NCBI RefSeq assembly: GCF_008107625.1
Contig: NZ_SDKK01000012.1
Coordinates: forward strand, 107,196-160,068
DNA: 52,873 nt
DNA from: Zoogloea oleivorans
Lineage (GTDB): Bacteria > Pseudomonadota > Gammaproteobacteria > Burkholderiales > Rhodocyclaceae
Direction: 5' to 3'
In this document: positions 33,567-41,671 of the stretch, piece by piece
Layout: the number at the start of each line of letters is the position of its first letter
How positions within the stretch are numbered: position 1 is the stretch's first letter
Translations under genes and position numbers: made by a program
The notes under the pieces: generated by a model
What the model saw: only the letters and a program-made list of their open reading frames with translations
Told to the model about the DNA's origin: nothing
Database searches by the model: none

Positions 33567-34292
33567 TTACTTCTTGACGTGCAGGCCGCATTCCTTGGTT
33601 TCCGGATTTTCCCACCACCAGCGCCCGGCGCGCACGTCTTCCCCGATGGAAACCGGGCGCGTACAGGGCGCGCAGCCGATGCTCGGGTAGAACTTGTCGT
33701 GGAGGGCGTTGTACGGAACCTTGTTGAGGCGGATGTAAGCCCAGACTTCCTTTTCGGACCAGGCCGACAGGGGGTTGAGCTTGATGAGACCGTTGCCTTC
33801 GTCGAACTGCTGCTTGGGCAGGTCGGTGCGGGTGGTGGATTGCTCGGCGCGCAGGCCGGTGATCCAGGCCTGTTTGCCGGCCAGGGCGCGGCCCAGGGGC
33901 TCGACCTTGCGGGCGTGGCAGCAGGCCTTGCGCAGCGCGACGCTGTCGTAGAAGCCGTTGATGCCGTTTTCGCGGGTGAAGGCTTCCACCGCCTCGTGAT
34001 TCGGGTAGTAGAACTTGAGCTTGAGGCCGTAGTGCGCCTGCACCTTGGCCATCAGGTCGTAGGTCTCGAGGGGCAGGCGGCCGGTATCCAGCGAGAAGAT
34101 CTCGATGGTCAGCTTGCTGGTGGCGATCACGTCGGTGAGGACCATGTCCTCGGCGCCCAGGCTGTTGGCCATGGTGATGGCCGGGAATTCGACCGCGGCG
34201 GCGGCGAGATCGGCCTTCAGGATGGCGACCTTGGCTTCGAGGCTGGCCAGCAGCACGGGATCGTCGAGCTTGGGGTTCTGGTTCGGGTGCAT
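33567..34292 (-). CDS. cysH: Adenylylsulfate (APS) reductase, iron-sulfur type
   Basis: This enzyme reduces APS (or PAPS) to sulfite using thioredoxin. The 241-residue product has the PP-loop-like core and, unlike the PAPS-specific enterobacterial CysH, the cysteines C124-C125 and C207-x-x-C210 that bind a [4Fe-4S] cluster. The nucleophilic cysteine is C235 in ECGLH. These residues point to direct APS reduction without APS kinase, consistent with the absence of cysC here. The downstream gap to cysD is 36 bases. Confidence 0.94.
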   Translation of the reverse strand: MHPNQNPKLDDPVLLASLEAKVAILKADLAAAAVEFPAITMANSLGAEDMVLTDVIATSKLTIEIFSLDTGRLPLETYDLMAKVQAHYGLKLKFYYPNHEAVEAFTRENGINGFYDSVALRKACCHARKVEPLGRALAGKQAWITGLRAEQSTTRTDLPKQQFDEGNGLIKLNPLSAWSEKEVWAYIRLNKVPYNALHDKFYPSIGCAPCTRPVSIGEDVRAGRWWWENPETKECGLHVKK

Positions 34293-34305
34293 GGTGTCTC
34301 CTCGC

Positions 34306-34830
34306 TTACGCGGCGCGCTGGGCGCGGCGGAACAGGGGTTCGGGCTGGTCCACCGCCGCCTGGTAGGGGGTGGAGAAATCCTTCAGGCTGGCCAGGGCTT
34401 CTTCCAGCTGGGCATCGGAATACTTGCCGGCCTTGGGCTGGATGGTGTCGAAGCCGCAGCGCTGCATGAAGAAGAACTGATCGCGCAGCACGTCGCCGAT
34501 GGCGCGGATTTCGCCCTTGAAACCGTAGCGAGTGCGCAGCAGGGCGGCGGCGGAGTAGGCGCGGCCGTCGGTGAACTTGGGGAAGTTGAGGGCGATGGCG
34601 GCGATGCGGTCCAGATCCGGGACGAGTTCTGCCACGTCTTCATGGCTGTCGAGCCACACGCCGAGGTCGGCACGGCCGGAGAGCTGGCCGCTGTGGGCCT
34701 GCCAGACGGCGAAAGGCACGAATACCGGGCCGGCGGCGAGGGTCAGCTCTTCAGGCGCCTGGCTTTCGTCGAGGATGAGGATCCGGGTGTCGTCGTCGAT
34801 CAGTTGGCCGTTCTTGATGATCTTAGGCAT
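34306..34830 (-). CDS. DUF934 protein of the sulfite reductase operon
   Basis: A 174-residue cytoplasmic protein with no signal peptide and no obvious cofactor motif. WLDSHEDVAELVPDLDRI, NFPKFTDGRAYSAAALLRTRYG and ELRAIGDVLRDQ-like sequence (here EIRAIGDVLRDQFFFMQRCGFD) mark DUF934. Members are commonly found directly after cysI, and a role as an accessory factor or electron-transfer partner of sulfite reductase is inferred from that; the biochemical function is not known to me. The start at 34830 overlaps the end of cysI by 8 bases, implying coupled translation. Confidence 0.88.
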   Translation of the reverse strand: MPKIIKNGQLIDDDTRILILDESQAPEELTLAAGPVFVPFAVWQAHSGQLSGRADLGVWLDSHEDVAELVPDLDRIAAIALNFPKFTDGRAYSAAALLRTRYGFKGEIRAIGDVLRDQFFFMQRCGFDTIQPKAGKYSDAQLEEALASLKDFSTPYQAAVDQPEPLFRRAQRAA

Positions 34831-36505
34831 TTTGCTTCCTTTCCTTGACGGCGGCTTCGCCATACACGCCAAGCTTGAAGGGGTCGAGGCCGGTGCGGCG
34901 GACGGTTTCGATGAAGCGCTCACCGTCCTGGCGTTGGGCCAGGTAGACATTGATGATCTTCGAGACCACATCGGGCATTTCGGCGGCGGCAAAAGAGCGA
35001 CCGATGACCTTGCCGATGCTGGTGTGGTTGCCCTGGCTGCCGCCAAGGCTGACCTGGTACCACTCTTCGCCGTTCTTATCGACGCCGAGGACGCCGATGT
35101 GGCCCACGTGGTGGTGGCCGCAGGAGTTCATGCAGCCGGAGATATTGAGTTCGATGTCGCCGATGTCGTAGAGGTAATCGAGGTCGTCGAAGCGGGCCTG
35201 GATGGCGTTGGCGATGGGGATCGACTTGGCATTGGCCAGCGAGCAAAAATCGCCGCCAGGGCAGCAGATCATGTCGGTCAGGAGGCCGAAGGTCGGCGTT
35301 GCCAGATTGGCAGCACGGGCTTTTTCCCACAGGGCGAAGAGCTCGGACTGCTTGACGTCGGCGAGGACCAGGTTTTGTTCGTGGGTGGCGCGGATTTCAC
35401 CGAAGCTGTAGGCGTCGGCCCAGTCGGCAACCAGGTCGAGCTGCGCGTCGGTGACGTCACCGGGGGCGCGGGACGGATCCTTGAGGGACACCACGACCAC
35501 TGCGTAGCCGGGCACCTTGTGGGCCAGTACGTTGCGGCGCGTCCAGGCAGCGAAGGCCGGGTTGGCGGCATGCTGGCTGAGGTAGCCGGCGTCGTCGGCC
35601 GGCAGGGTTTCGTAGGCGGGCGTGGTGAAGTGGCCGGCGACGCGGGCGACTTCAGCTTCGGTGAGGGTGTTCGGCCCGTTTTTGCCGAAGACCCATTCCT
35701 CTTCCACTTGGCGCCGGAATTCGTCGATGCCGAGGGCCTTGACGAGGATCTTGATGCGCGCCTTGTAGAGGTTGTCGCGACGGCCATGGCGGTTGTAAAC
35801 ACGCAGGATGGCTTCGCAGTAGGTGATGATGTGCTGCCACGGCACGAAGGCGCTGATCTCGGCGCCGATCACCGGGGTGCGGCCCATACCGCCGCCGACC
35901 AGCACGCGGAAGCCGATTTCACCGGCTGCATCGCGCTTCAGTTCGAGGCCGATGTCGTGGCACTGGATGACCGCGCGGTCTTCCTTGGCGCCGTTAATGG
36001 CGATCTTGAACTTGCGCGGCAGGAAGGCAAATTCCGGGTGGAAGGTGCTCCACTGGCGCAGGATCTCGCCCCACGGACGCGGGTCGATCTGCTCGTCACC
36101 GGCGACGCCCGCGAAGGGGTCGGAGGTGATGTTGCGGATGCACGCGCCGGAGGTCTGGATCGCGTGCATTTCAACCGTGGCGAGTTCGGCGAGGATCTCG
36201 GGTACGAGCTTCAGCTCGGGCCAGTTGAACTGCACGTTCTGGCGGGTGGTGATGTGGGCATAGCCCTTGTCGTAGGTGCGGGCGATGTGGGCCATCTTGC
36301 GCACCTGCGTGGACGACAGCAGGCCATAAGGTACGGCGACCCGCAGCATCGGCGCATGGCGCTGGATGTACAGGCCGTTTTGCAGGCGCAGGGGACGGAA
36401 CTCTTCGTCGGTCAGCTCACCTGCCAGATAACGGCGGGTCTGATCGCGGAACTGGGCCACGCGTTCGTCGACGATCTTCTGGTCGTAGGGGTCGTAACGG
36501 TACAT
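34823..36505 (-). CDS. cysI: Sulfite reductase hemoprotein (CysI/NirA family)
   Basis: This enzyme reduces sulfite to sulfide in six electrons at a coupled siroheme and [4Fe-4S] centre. The 560-residue product has two ferredoxin-like repeats. The cluster ligands are visible as C415-x5-C421 (CPGGDFC) and C458-x3-C462 (CMNSC, followed by GHHHVG). HITTRQNVQFNW lies near residue 85. No CysJ flavoprotein gene is adjacent, so electrons presumably come from ferredoxin or another donor. It follows the permease gene by 30 bases and overlaps the DUF934 gene. Confidence 0.93.
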   Translation of the reverse strand: MYRYDPYDQKIVDERVAQFRDQTRRYLAGELTDEEFRPLRLQNGLYIQRHAPMLRVAVPYGLLSSTQVRKMAHIARTYDKGYAHITTRQNVQFNWPELKLVPEILAELATVEMHAIQTSGACIRNITSDPFAGVAGDEQIDPRPWGEILRQWSTFHPEFAFLPRKFKIAINGAKEDRAVIQCHDIGLELKRDAAGEIGFRVLVGGGMGRTPVIGAEISAFVPWQHIITYCEAILRVYNRHGRRDNLYKARIKILVKALGIDEFRRQVEEEWVFGKNGPNTLTEAEVARVAGHFTTPAYETLPADDAGYLSQHAANPAFAAWTRRNVLAHKVPGYAVVVVSLKDPSRAPGDVTDAQLDLVADWADAYSFGEIRATHEQNLVLADVKQSELFALWEKARAANLATPTFGLLTDMICCPGGDFCSLANAKSIPIANAIQARFDDLDYLYDIGDIELNISGCMNSCGHHHVGHIGVLGVDKNGEEWYQVSLGGSQGNHTSIGKVIGRSFAAAEMPDVVSKIINVYLAQRQDGERFIETVRRTGLDPFKLGVYGEAAVKERKQNA

Positions 36506-36535
36506 TTCTTTTTCCTGGTTTGTTCGTAGGCCCGG

Positions 36536-37315
36536 TCAGGCCGCAATCAACTTGCTGCCCACCAAGACCAGCATGGTTGCCAGAATCGGACGCAGAACCC
36601 GGTCGGGGACACGGGTGGAAATGTGGCTCCCGAGCCAGATGCCGGGGAGGGAGCCGATCAGCAGACTGCCCAGAAGCGACCAGTCCACGCTGCCCAGGAA
36701 CCAGTGGCCGATGCCGGCAACCAGCGTAAGGGGCACCGCGTGGGCGATGTCGCTGCCGACGATACGCAGTGTCGGCAGGCGGGGGTACAAAAAGAACAGG
36801 GCGCTGACGCCGAGGGCGCCGGCTCCTACCGACGAAATCGAAACCAGTACGCCCAGCACGGCGCCGGTCAGGATGGTCAGCACGGTGGTGCGTCGCGGGT
36901 TTTCCACGCCGCTGCTGTGGCGCAGCGCATAGTCCTGGATCTGCTTGCGAAAGATGATCGCCACGGCGGTCAGCAGCAACGCGATGCCAAGGGAAAACTT
37001 GATCATGCTGGCCGCACCTTCGATGCCGCCAGGGGCGAAAAGACTCACCAGCAGCAGTGTGAGTGCCGCTGCAGGAATGCTGCCCATGGCAAGGCGACGC
37101 GTAATCGCCCAGTCTACCGTGCCCTTCATGCCGTGGGCCACCGTGCCGCCCGCTTTGGTGATCGCGGCGTAGAGCAGGTCGGTACCGACCGCGACGGACG
37201 GATTGATGCCGAACAGCAGGACCAGCAGGGGCGTCATCAGCGAGCCTCCACCCACGCCGGTCAGACCGACAATGGCTCCTACGGCGAAGCCGGCAATTGT
37301 GTAAGCAATACTCAT
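36536..37315 (-). CDS. Sulfite exporter TauE/SafE (TSUP) family permease
   Basis: A 259-residue polytopic membrane protein with about eight hydrophobic segments. The N-terminal repeat IAGFAVGAIVGLTGVGGGS is the TSUP hallmark; a second repeat-like TGAVLGVLVSISSVGAGALG lies near residue 150. The family moves sulfur oxyanions or organosulfonates. Being the first gene of the cysI-DUF934-cysHDN operon, it most likely transports sulfate, sulfite or a related anion; direction and substrate cannot be read from sequence. Confidence 0.88.
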   Translation of the reverse strand: MSIAYTIAGFAVGAIVGLTGVGGGSLMTPLLVLLFGINPSVAVGTDLLYAAITKAGGTVAHGMKGTVDWAITRRLAMGSIPAAALTLLLVSLFAPGGIEGAASMIKFSLGIALLLTAVAIIFRKQIQDYALRHSSGVENPRRTTVLTILTGAVLGVLVSISSVGAGALGVSALFFLYPRLPTLRIVGSDIAHAVPLTLVAGIGHWFLGSVDWSLLGSLLIGSLPGIWLGSHISTRVPDRVLRPILATMLVLVGSKLIAA

Positions 37316-37451
37316 GATGAGACCAATTTACTTGTGCACTGCATCGTAAAGGGTCTGGTTAGAGCCAAGAAGATGTTTTTGGTTAAACTGATAGAATATA
37401 AAGTTATAAAGCCGCGTTTTCTGGCTCGCAATTCTCACAAGGGAGCAAGGA
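37316..37451. promoter_or_regulatory. Divergent control region between the sulfur operon and cysB
   Basis: A 136-base, comparatively AT-rich gap between two divergent starts. Near the cysB side are two overlapping TATAAA boxes (37397-37402 and 37405-37410) with a TTGGTT at 37379-37384, none at an ideal spacing. LysR regulators usually bind such divergent regions; no single operator was identified by eye. Confidence 0.5.
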
Positions 37452-38393
37452 TTGAACATCCAGCAGCTGCGGTATGTATTTGAGGTCGCCCGTCATCGAC
37501 TGAACGTGTCGGAAGCGGCCGAGGCCTTGTTTACATCCCAGCCGGGCGTCTCCAAGCAGGTTCGCTTGCTGGAGGAGGAGCTGGGCGTCGAGATTTTCGT
37601 GCGCCACGGCAAGCGTCTGGTGGAAGTCACGGAGCCGGGCAAGCAGGTTCTCGCCATCGCGGCGCGCATTTTGCAGGAAGTCGACAACCTGCGCGAGGTC
37701 GGCGCTGAATTCAGCAACGAGGCGACCGGCAGTTTGTCGATTGCCTTTACACATACTCAGGCCCGTTATGCCCTGCCGCCGGTCGTGCAGGCTTTCATGG
37801 CGCGTTATCCGCACGTCCGCTTGTCCTTCCATCAGGGCAATCCCAGGCAAGTGTGCGAGTACGTGCTGTCGGGTGTGGCCGACATCGCCATCGCCACCGA
37901 GGCCATCGCCGAGCACGAGGACATCGTGATGCTGCCTTGCTACCAGTGGAACCGCTGTGTGATTGCGCCGTTGCGGCATCCGATCCTGGAGACGAAGCCG
38001 CTGACCCTCGATGCCATCGCCAGCTATCCGCTGGTCACCTACGATTTTGCCTTCACCGGCCGCAACAAGATCAACGAGGCCTTCATGGGACGCGGCCTGA
38101 AGCCCAACGTGGTGCTCACCGCCATCGACTCGGACGTGATCAAGACTTATGTCGCGATGGGGCTGGGGGTGGGCATCGTGGCCAAGATGGCGTTCGATCC
38201 GGTGGTGGACAAGAATTTGGGCATGGTCGATGCCTCGCATCTTTTCGCGTCCAGCACGACGCGCATCGGTTTGCGCCGCAACGCCTGGCTGCGCGGCTAC
38301 GTGTATGCTTTCATTGAGTGCTTTGCCCCGCATCTGAGCCGGCATGTGGTAGATGTCGCCCTCGCGGGGGGCGGTGAGGATCCGGGGCTATAG
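37452..38393 (+). CDS. cysB: CysB-type LysR regulator (TTG start)
   Basis: CysB activates sulfate assimilation genes when the inducer N-acetylserine is present. The 313-residue product begins (M)NIQQLRYVFEVARHRLNVSE; the winged helix-turn-helix is at about residues 19-40 (EAAEALFTSQPGVSKQVRLL), followed by EIFVRHGKRL and a substrate-binding domain. The sequence matches CysB/Cbl rather than generic LysR proteins. The start is TTG at 37452, after GGAG and AAGGA. It diverges from the sulfur operon, its expected target. Confidence 0.92.
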   Translation: MNIQQLRYVFEVARHRLNVSEAAEALFTSQPGVSKQVRLLEEELGVEIFVRHGKRLVEVTEPGKQVLAIAARILQEVDNLREVGAEFSNEATGSLSIAFTHTQARYALPPVVQAFMARYPHVRLSFHQGNPRQVCEYVLSGVADIAIATEAIAEHEDIVMLPCYQWNRCVIAPLRHPILETKPLTLDAIASYPLVTYDFAFTGRNKINEAFMGRGLKPNVVLTAIDSDVIKTYVAMGLGVGIVAKMAFDPVVDKNLGMVDASHLFASSTTRIGLRRNAWLRGYVYAFIECFAPHLSRHVVDVALAGGGEDPGL

Positions 38394-38427
38394 ACGTCAC
38401 GGGAGCCGCATCGAAAGCGTTGACGAA

Positions 38428-38454
38428 GAAGAGCCCGGATTGCCCGGGCTCTTC
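38428..38454. terminator. Bidirectional terminator between cysB and the PEP-CTERM gene
   Basis: A perfect 11-bp stem (38428-38438 with 38444-38454) closes the loop ATTGC. It lies between convergent genes, 34 bases after cysB and 20 bases after the PEP-CTERM gene on the other strand. Neither side has a long T-run. Confidence 0.75.
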
Positions 38455-38474
38455 ACTTCACAGGGAGACTGGTG

Positions 38475-39557
38475 TCATGAAGTCCGCCTGGCCCGGCGAG
38501 CATTCCAGGCCAGGGCGCTGAGGCCCAGCGAGGTCAGGGCCAGCAGACCGGGCTCGGGGGTCTGGTTCTGGGTTGTTACCGGGGCGATCCAGGCGCTTTC
38601 ACCACCACCATTGATATAGGCCATTTCCCAGGTGACCTGCATGGTGTCGTAATCACCGGAGAGCAGGGCTGCGTCCAGAGCAGGGCTGTTGATCATGAAG
38701 GCTGCGGTGTCGTTGCCCAGGTTGGTTTGCACGTAGCTGCTCTGACCGATTGTGCAGGTGCCCGTGTTGTCCGGGAAACCGACGAACTGGTTGTTGTTGT
38801 TTACACAGATGCCGGCGTGCACGTAGATCCAGGGGCCGTAGTCATAAGTCAACGCGTTGGTGAAGTCCGTATCGGGGCCGGTCGGGGGGGGGAGGGCGGA
38901 GTCCAGCGGCGTGGTTCCTGGTGCGGGTTCGCCACCGAGGTAGAAGGTCTGGGTGTCGTTCGTGGTGTCGTTGACCAGCGTGACCTTGCCCCAGATCAGC
39001 AGGTCGGTGTCGAGCAGCCCGCTGTTGCTGCCTGTCTCGTTGAACGAGAAGAAGAAGACTACCGGCGTACCGTTGGTCAGTTGCGTGATGGTGTTTACCC
39101 GGGCGTCCCAGCTGTCTTCCACGTCACCCGTAAACTCGCCGGCTCCGGAGCCGGGGCCGCCAGCAACCTTCGGGTCCGCGACACCGCCAGGGTTGGTGGT
39201 TACCGTGGAAAATGTGCCGCTAACGTCAGAGTTCGGCGACGGCGTGTTGTAGGTGCCATCTACAAATCCCGCCAGATTCCCGGCACCTTCCTGGCCGTTG
39301 TTCTGGCCGATGATCGTGTAAGGGGCGATTTGCCCAGGGCTGGCACTTACGTTGTAGCCGCCATTGGGGTTTTGCAGGTCCAGCAGTGCCAGGGAGAATA
39401 CGTTGAAGTCATTGGCCTGGAGGCAGTTTCCCGTTGGTGTGCCGTTGCAGTTGGCGGTAGGAAGAAGTACGGGGGCCGCAGTGGCCTGAGTGGACAGCAT
39501 GGCGCATGCAGATGTGATCGCCAGTGCCGTCAATGTTTTGATTTTTAAGTTTTTCAC
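38475..39557 (-). CDS. PEP-CTERM sorting domain protein, secreted (GTG start)
   Basis: The 360-residue product has an N-terminal signal peptide of about 27 residues ending ATA, and a C-terminal PEP-CTERM tail. The tail has TPEPG with PEP at 334-336, a hydrophobic span LLALTSLGLSALAW, and a basic end NARRARRTS. Such tails are processed by exosortase for surface or matrix export. The body is rich in Asn, Thr, Gly and Pro with a few cysteines and has no recognised enzymatic motif. The GTG at 39557 is 7 bases after GGAGGG; an ATG seven codons upstream overlaps this site. Confidence 0.9.
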   Translation of the reverse strand: MKNLKIKTLTALAITSACAMLSTQATAAPVLLPTANCNGTPTGNCLQANDFNVFSLALLDLQNPNGGYNVSASPGQIAPYTIIGQNNGQEGAGNLAGFVDGTYNTPSPNSDVSGTFSTVTTNPGGVADPKVAGGPGSGAGEFTGDVEDSWDARVNTITQLTNGTPVVFFFSFNETGSNSGLLDTDLLIWGKVTLVNDTTNDTQTFYLGGEPAPGTTPLDSALPPPTGPDTDFTNALTYDYGPWIYVHAGICVNNNNQFVGFPDNTGTCTIGQSSYVQTNLGNDTAAFMINSPALDAALLSGDYDTMQVTWEMAYINGGGESAWIAPVTTQNQTPEPGLLALTSLGLSALAWNARRARRTS

Positions 39558-39861
39558 GAACTGTCCCTCCATATCCAAATTGAGATAAGTGTTATTTTCT
39601 AGCGCTGCGCTAAAAGTTAACGCATAGCTCGTGCCAAAGTTGATGTATTTGTCGTATGTGTAGATTTGGTGCGCGTTTCGACTTGGGGGTGATGTGTCTC
39701 ATGGCGGCGGGGATGTGCCGTATGTAAATGTTTCCGACAATTTCTGGCGCGTTCGGAGGCGCTGAGCCTGGCAAGCGTATTGTTTCCAGATCCTACTGCG
39801 GCAGATTGGGGCGGTGGATTGTGAGAGACTTGCAGGCTGTTTCGCCGTTCATCCCCATGCA
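39558..39861. other. 304-base intergenic region between PEP-CTERM and antiporter genes
   Basis: This divergent gap holds the ribosome site of the PEP-CTERM gene, a 6+1+6 inverted repeat (39600-39612) and a sigma54-type promoter (39621-39638, minus strand). The half toward the antiporter gene shows no confident promoter, and the antiporter start has no clear Shine-Dalgarno. No tRNA, small gene or repeat was recognised. Confidence 0.6.
39621..39638 (-). promoter_or_regulatory. Candidate sigma54 (RpoN) promoter of the PEP-CTERM gene
   Basis: On the minus strand the sequence reads TTTGGCACGAGCTATGCG. The -24 element TGGCACG is perfect and the GG and GC dinucleotides are exactly 10 bases apart, as RpoN requires; the -12 element is ATGC instead of TTGC. 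Transcription would begin near 39611, about 54 bases before the GTG start, inside a TAGCGC-T-GCGCTA inverted repeat. RpoN control with PrsK/PrsR is known for some PEP-CTERM genes. Confidence 0.6.
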
Positions 39862-41637
39862 ATGCAATCCCTGACCACCTTTGCCGCGTTGTTGCTGGCG
39901 TCCGTTCTGTTCGTCCCCCTTTTCAAGAGAGCGGGGCTTGGGACGGTGCTGGGCTATCTGGCGGTGGGGATGTTGATCGGACCGTTTGGCATCAAGCTGG
40001 TACGGGATCCGGACAACCTGCTTCATACCGCGGAGCTTGGGGTGGTTTTGCTGCTGTTCGTGATCGGCCTGGAACTCAAGCCGTCGCGTCTGTGGGCCCT
40101 GCGTCGCCCGGTGTTCGGGCTGGGGGCTCTGCAGTTGTTTGGCGTGGCGGCCGCCTTGGCGGTGGCCGGGCGCTATCTGCTGGGTTTGTCCTGGCCGGCA
40201 GCCGGCGTGGTGGGGATCATCCTGGCCCTGTCATCCACCGCCTTCGTGCTGCCAACTCTCGCCGAGCGACGGGAGTTGTCTACCCGCCATGGCCGTGAAG
40301 CCTTTGCCATCCTGCTGTTTCAGGACCTGTCAGTGATACCACTGCTGGCCCTGATCCCCCTCTTCGGTACCGGCAAGTCCACGGCGCTGACCCACCCGGC
40401 GGTGGGGCTCGGATTGCTCCTCGTGGTGGCGGTTGTGGGTCGGCCCTTGCTGGATACCCTGTTCCGCCATGTGGCGCGGGTTAACAGCCGGGAGATGTTT
40501 ACCGCTGCGGCCCTGGTGACCGTACTGGGGTTGGCGCTGATGATGCAGGCCGGCGGTCTGTCCATGTCCCTCGGTGCCTTCGTGGCGGGGGTCTTGCTGG
40601 CTGATTCGGAATTTCGGCATGAGCTTGAGGCTTCCATTGCGCCTTTTCAGGGGCTGCTCCTCGGTCTGTTCTTCATGGCCGTGGGGATGTCCACCAACCT
40701 GGGGCTGTTGGTGAAGTTTCCGATGCAGATTCTCGGTCTTACTGCCGGCCTGATCCTCGTCAAGGTGGTGGTGCTCTACGTGTTGCGCCGGCTGGTCGGC
40801 GGCGCTGCCGGAGAGGCGCGGATGCTGGCCCTGGCGCTGGCCCAGGGAGGCGAGTTTGCCTTCGTGCTGTTCGATGCGGCCCAGTCCTTTCGGGTGCTGG
40901 GTGAAGTGCAGGCCGACAAGCTGACCTTGGTGGTGGCACTGTCCATGGCGGCTTCGCCGCTGCTTCTGCTGATCGGCGACCGGCTCGCCCGGGCAGAAAA
41001 GAGCAGGCAGCCGAGTCGGGCTTTCGATGACATGCCAGACGAGTCGAGCGAAGTGGTGATTGCCGGCTTCGGTCGCGTTGGTCAGATCATTGGGCGCCTG
41101 CTACTGGCGCGGGGCGTCAGTTTCACGGCGCTGGATGCGGACGCCGGACAGGTGGATACGATGCGCCGCTTCGGTCTGAAGGTGTTCTACGGGGACGCCG
41201 CACACCTGGACTTGCTGCATGCGGCCCAGTTGGGTCAGGCCAAGGTTTTCGTGCTGGCCATCGATGATGTGGAAGCCTCCCTGCGTACCGCCGAATTGGT
41301 GCGCAGGCACTTCCCGCATGTGCAGATCGTGGCGCGGGCGCGCAACCGCTTTCACGCCAGTCGCCTGATGGATCTGGGGATCGAGCGGCAGATTCGCGAA
41401 ACCCTGCCGTCCAGCCTGGAAATGGCCAAGTGGACGCTGGAGCTCCTCCACGAGCCGCCAGCCCTGGCCGAACAGATGGTCAATCGCTTTGCCCGCCACG
41501 ATGCGGCGGTGCTGGCCCGTCAGCAGGCGATTTCCCACGATGAAAGCAAACTGATCCAGTCTTCGCTGGAAGCGCGGGAAGAGTTGGCGCAGATTCTGGA
41601 AGAGGCGCGTGTGGCGTTTGCGGGCAAGAAGGGCTGA
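39862..41637 (+). CDS. Kef-type cation/proton antiporter with RCK (TrkA-N) domain
   Basis: A CPA2-family membrane protein, probably exchanging K+ for H+. The 591-residue product has about 12 hydrophobic segments in residues 1-380, including VGMLIGPFGIKLV and the core ILALSSTAFVLPTLAERRE. A cytoplasmic Rossmann-type RCK domain begins at about residue 398 with IAGFGRVGQIIGRLL, a nucleotide-binding glycine pattern. This matches KefB/KefC, which in E. coli are gated by glutathione adducts; no KefF/KefG partner is adjacent. The start is set at the ATG 39862; a GTG 16 codons upstream gives no extra conserved sequence. Confidence 0.88.
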   Translation: MQSLTTFAALLLASVLFVPLFKRAGLGTVLGYLAVGMLIGPFGIKLVRDPDNLLHTAELGVVLLLFVIGLELKPSRLWALRRPVFGLGALQLFGVAAALAVAGRYLLGLSWPAAGVVGIILALSSTAFVLPTLAERRELSTRHGREAFAILLFQDLSVIPLLALIPLFGTGKSTALTHPAVGLGLLLVVAVVGRPLLDTLFRHVARVNSREMFTAAALVTVLGLALMMQAGGLSMSLGAFVAGVLLADSEFRHELEASIAPFQGLLLGLFFMAVGMSTNLGLLVKFPMQILGLTAGLILVKVVVLYVLRRLVGGAAGEARMLALALAQGGEFAFVLFDAAQSFRVLGEVQADKLTLVVALSMAASPLLLLIGDRLARAEKSRQPSRAFDDMPDESSEVVIAGFGRVGQIIGRLLLARGVSFTALDADAGQVDTMRRFGLKVFYGDAAHLDLLHAAQLGQAKVFVLAIDDVEASLRTAELVRRHFPHVQIVARARNRFHASRLMDLGIERQIRETLPSSLEMAKWTLELLHEPPALAEQMVNRFARHDAAVLARQQAISHDESKLIQSSLEAREELAQILEEARVAFAGKKG

Positions 41638-41671
41638 GCTTGCGTCGGACTGGCGTCCGGCCGGCATTCCA

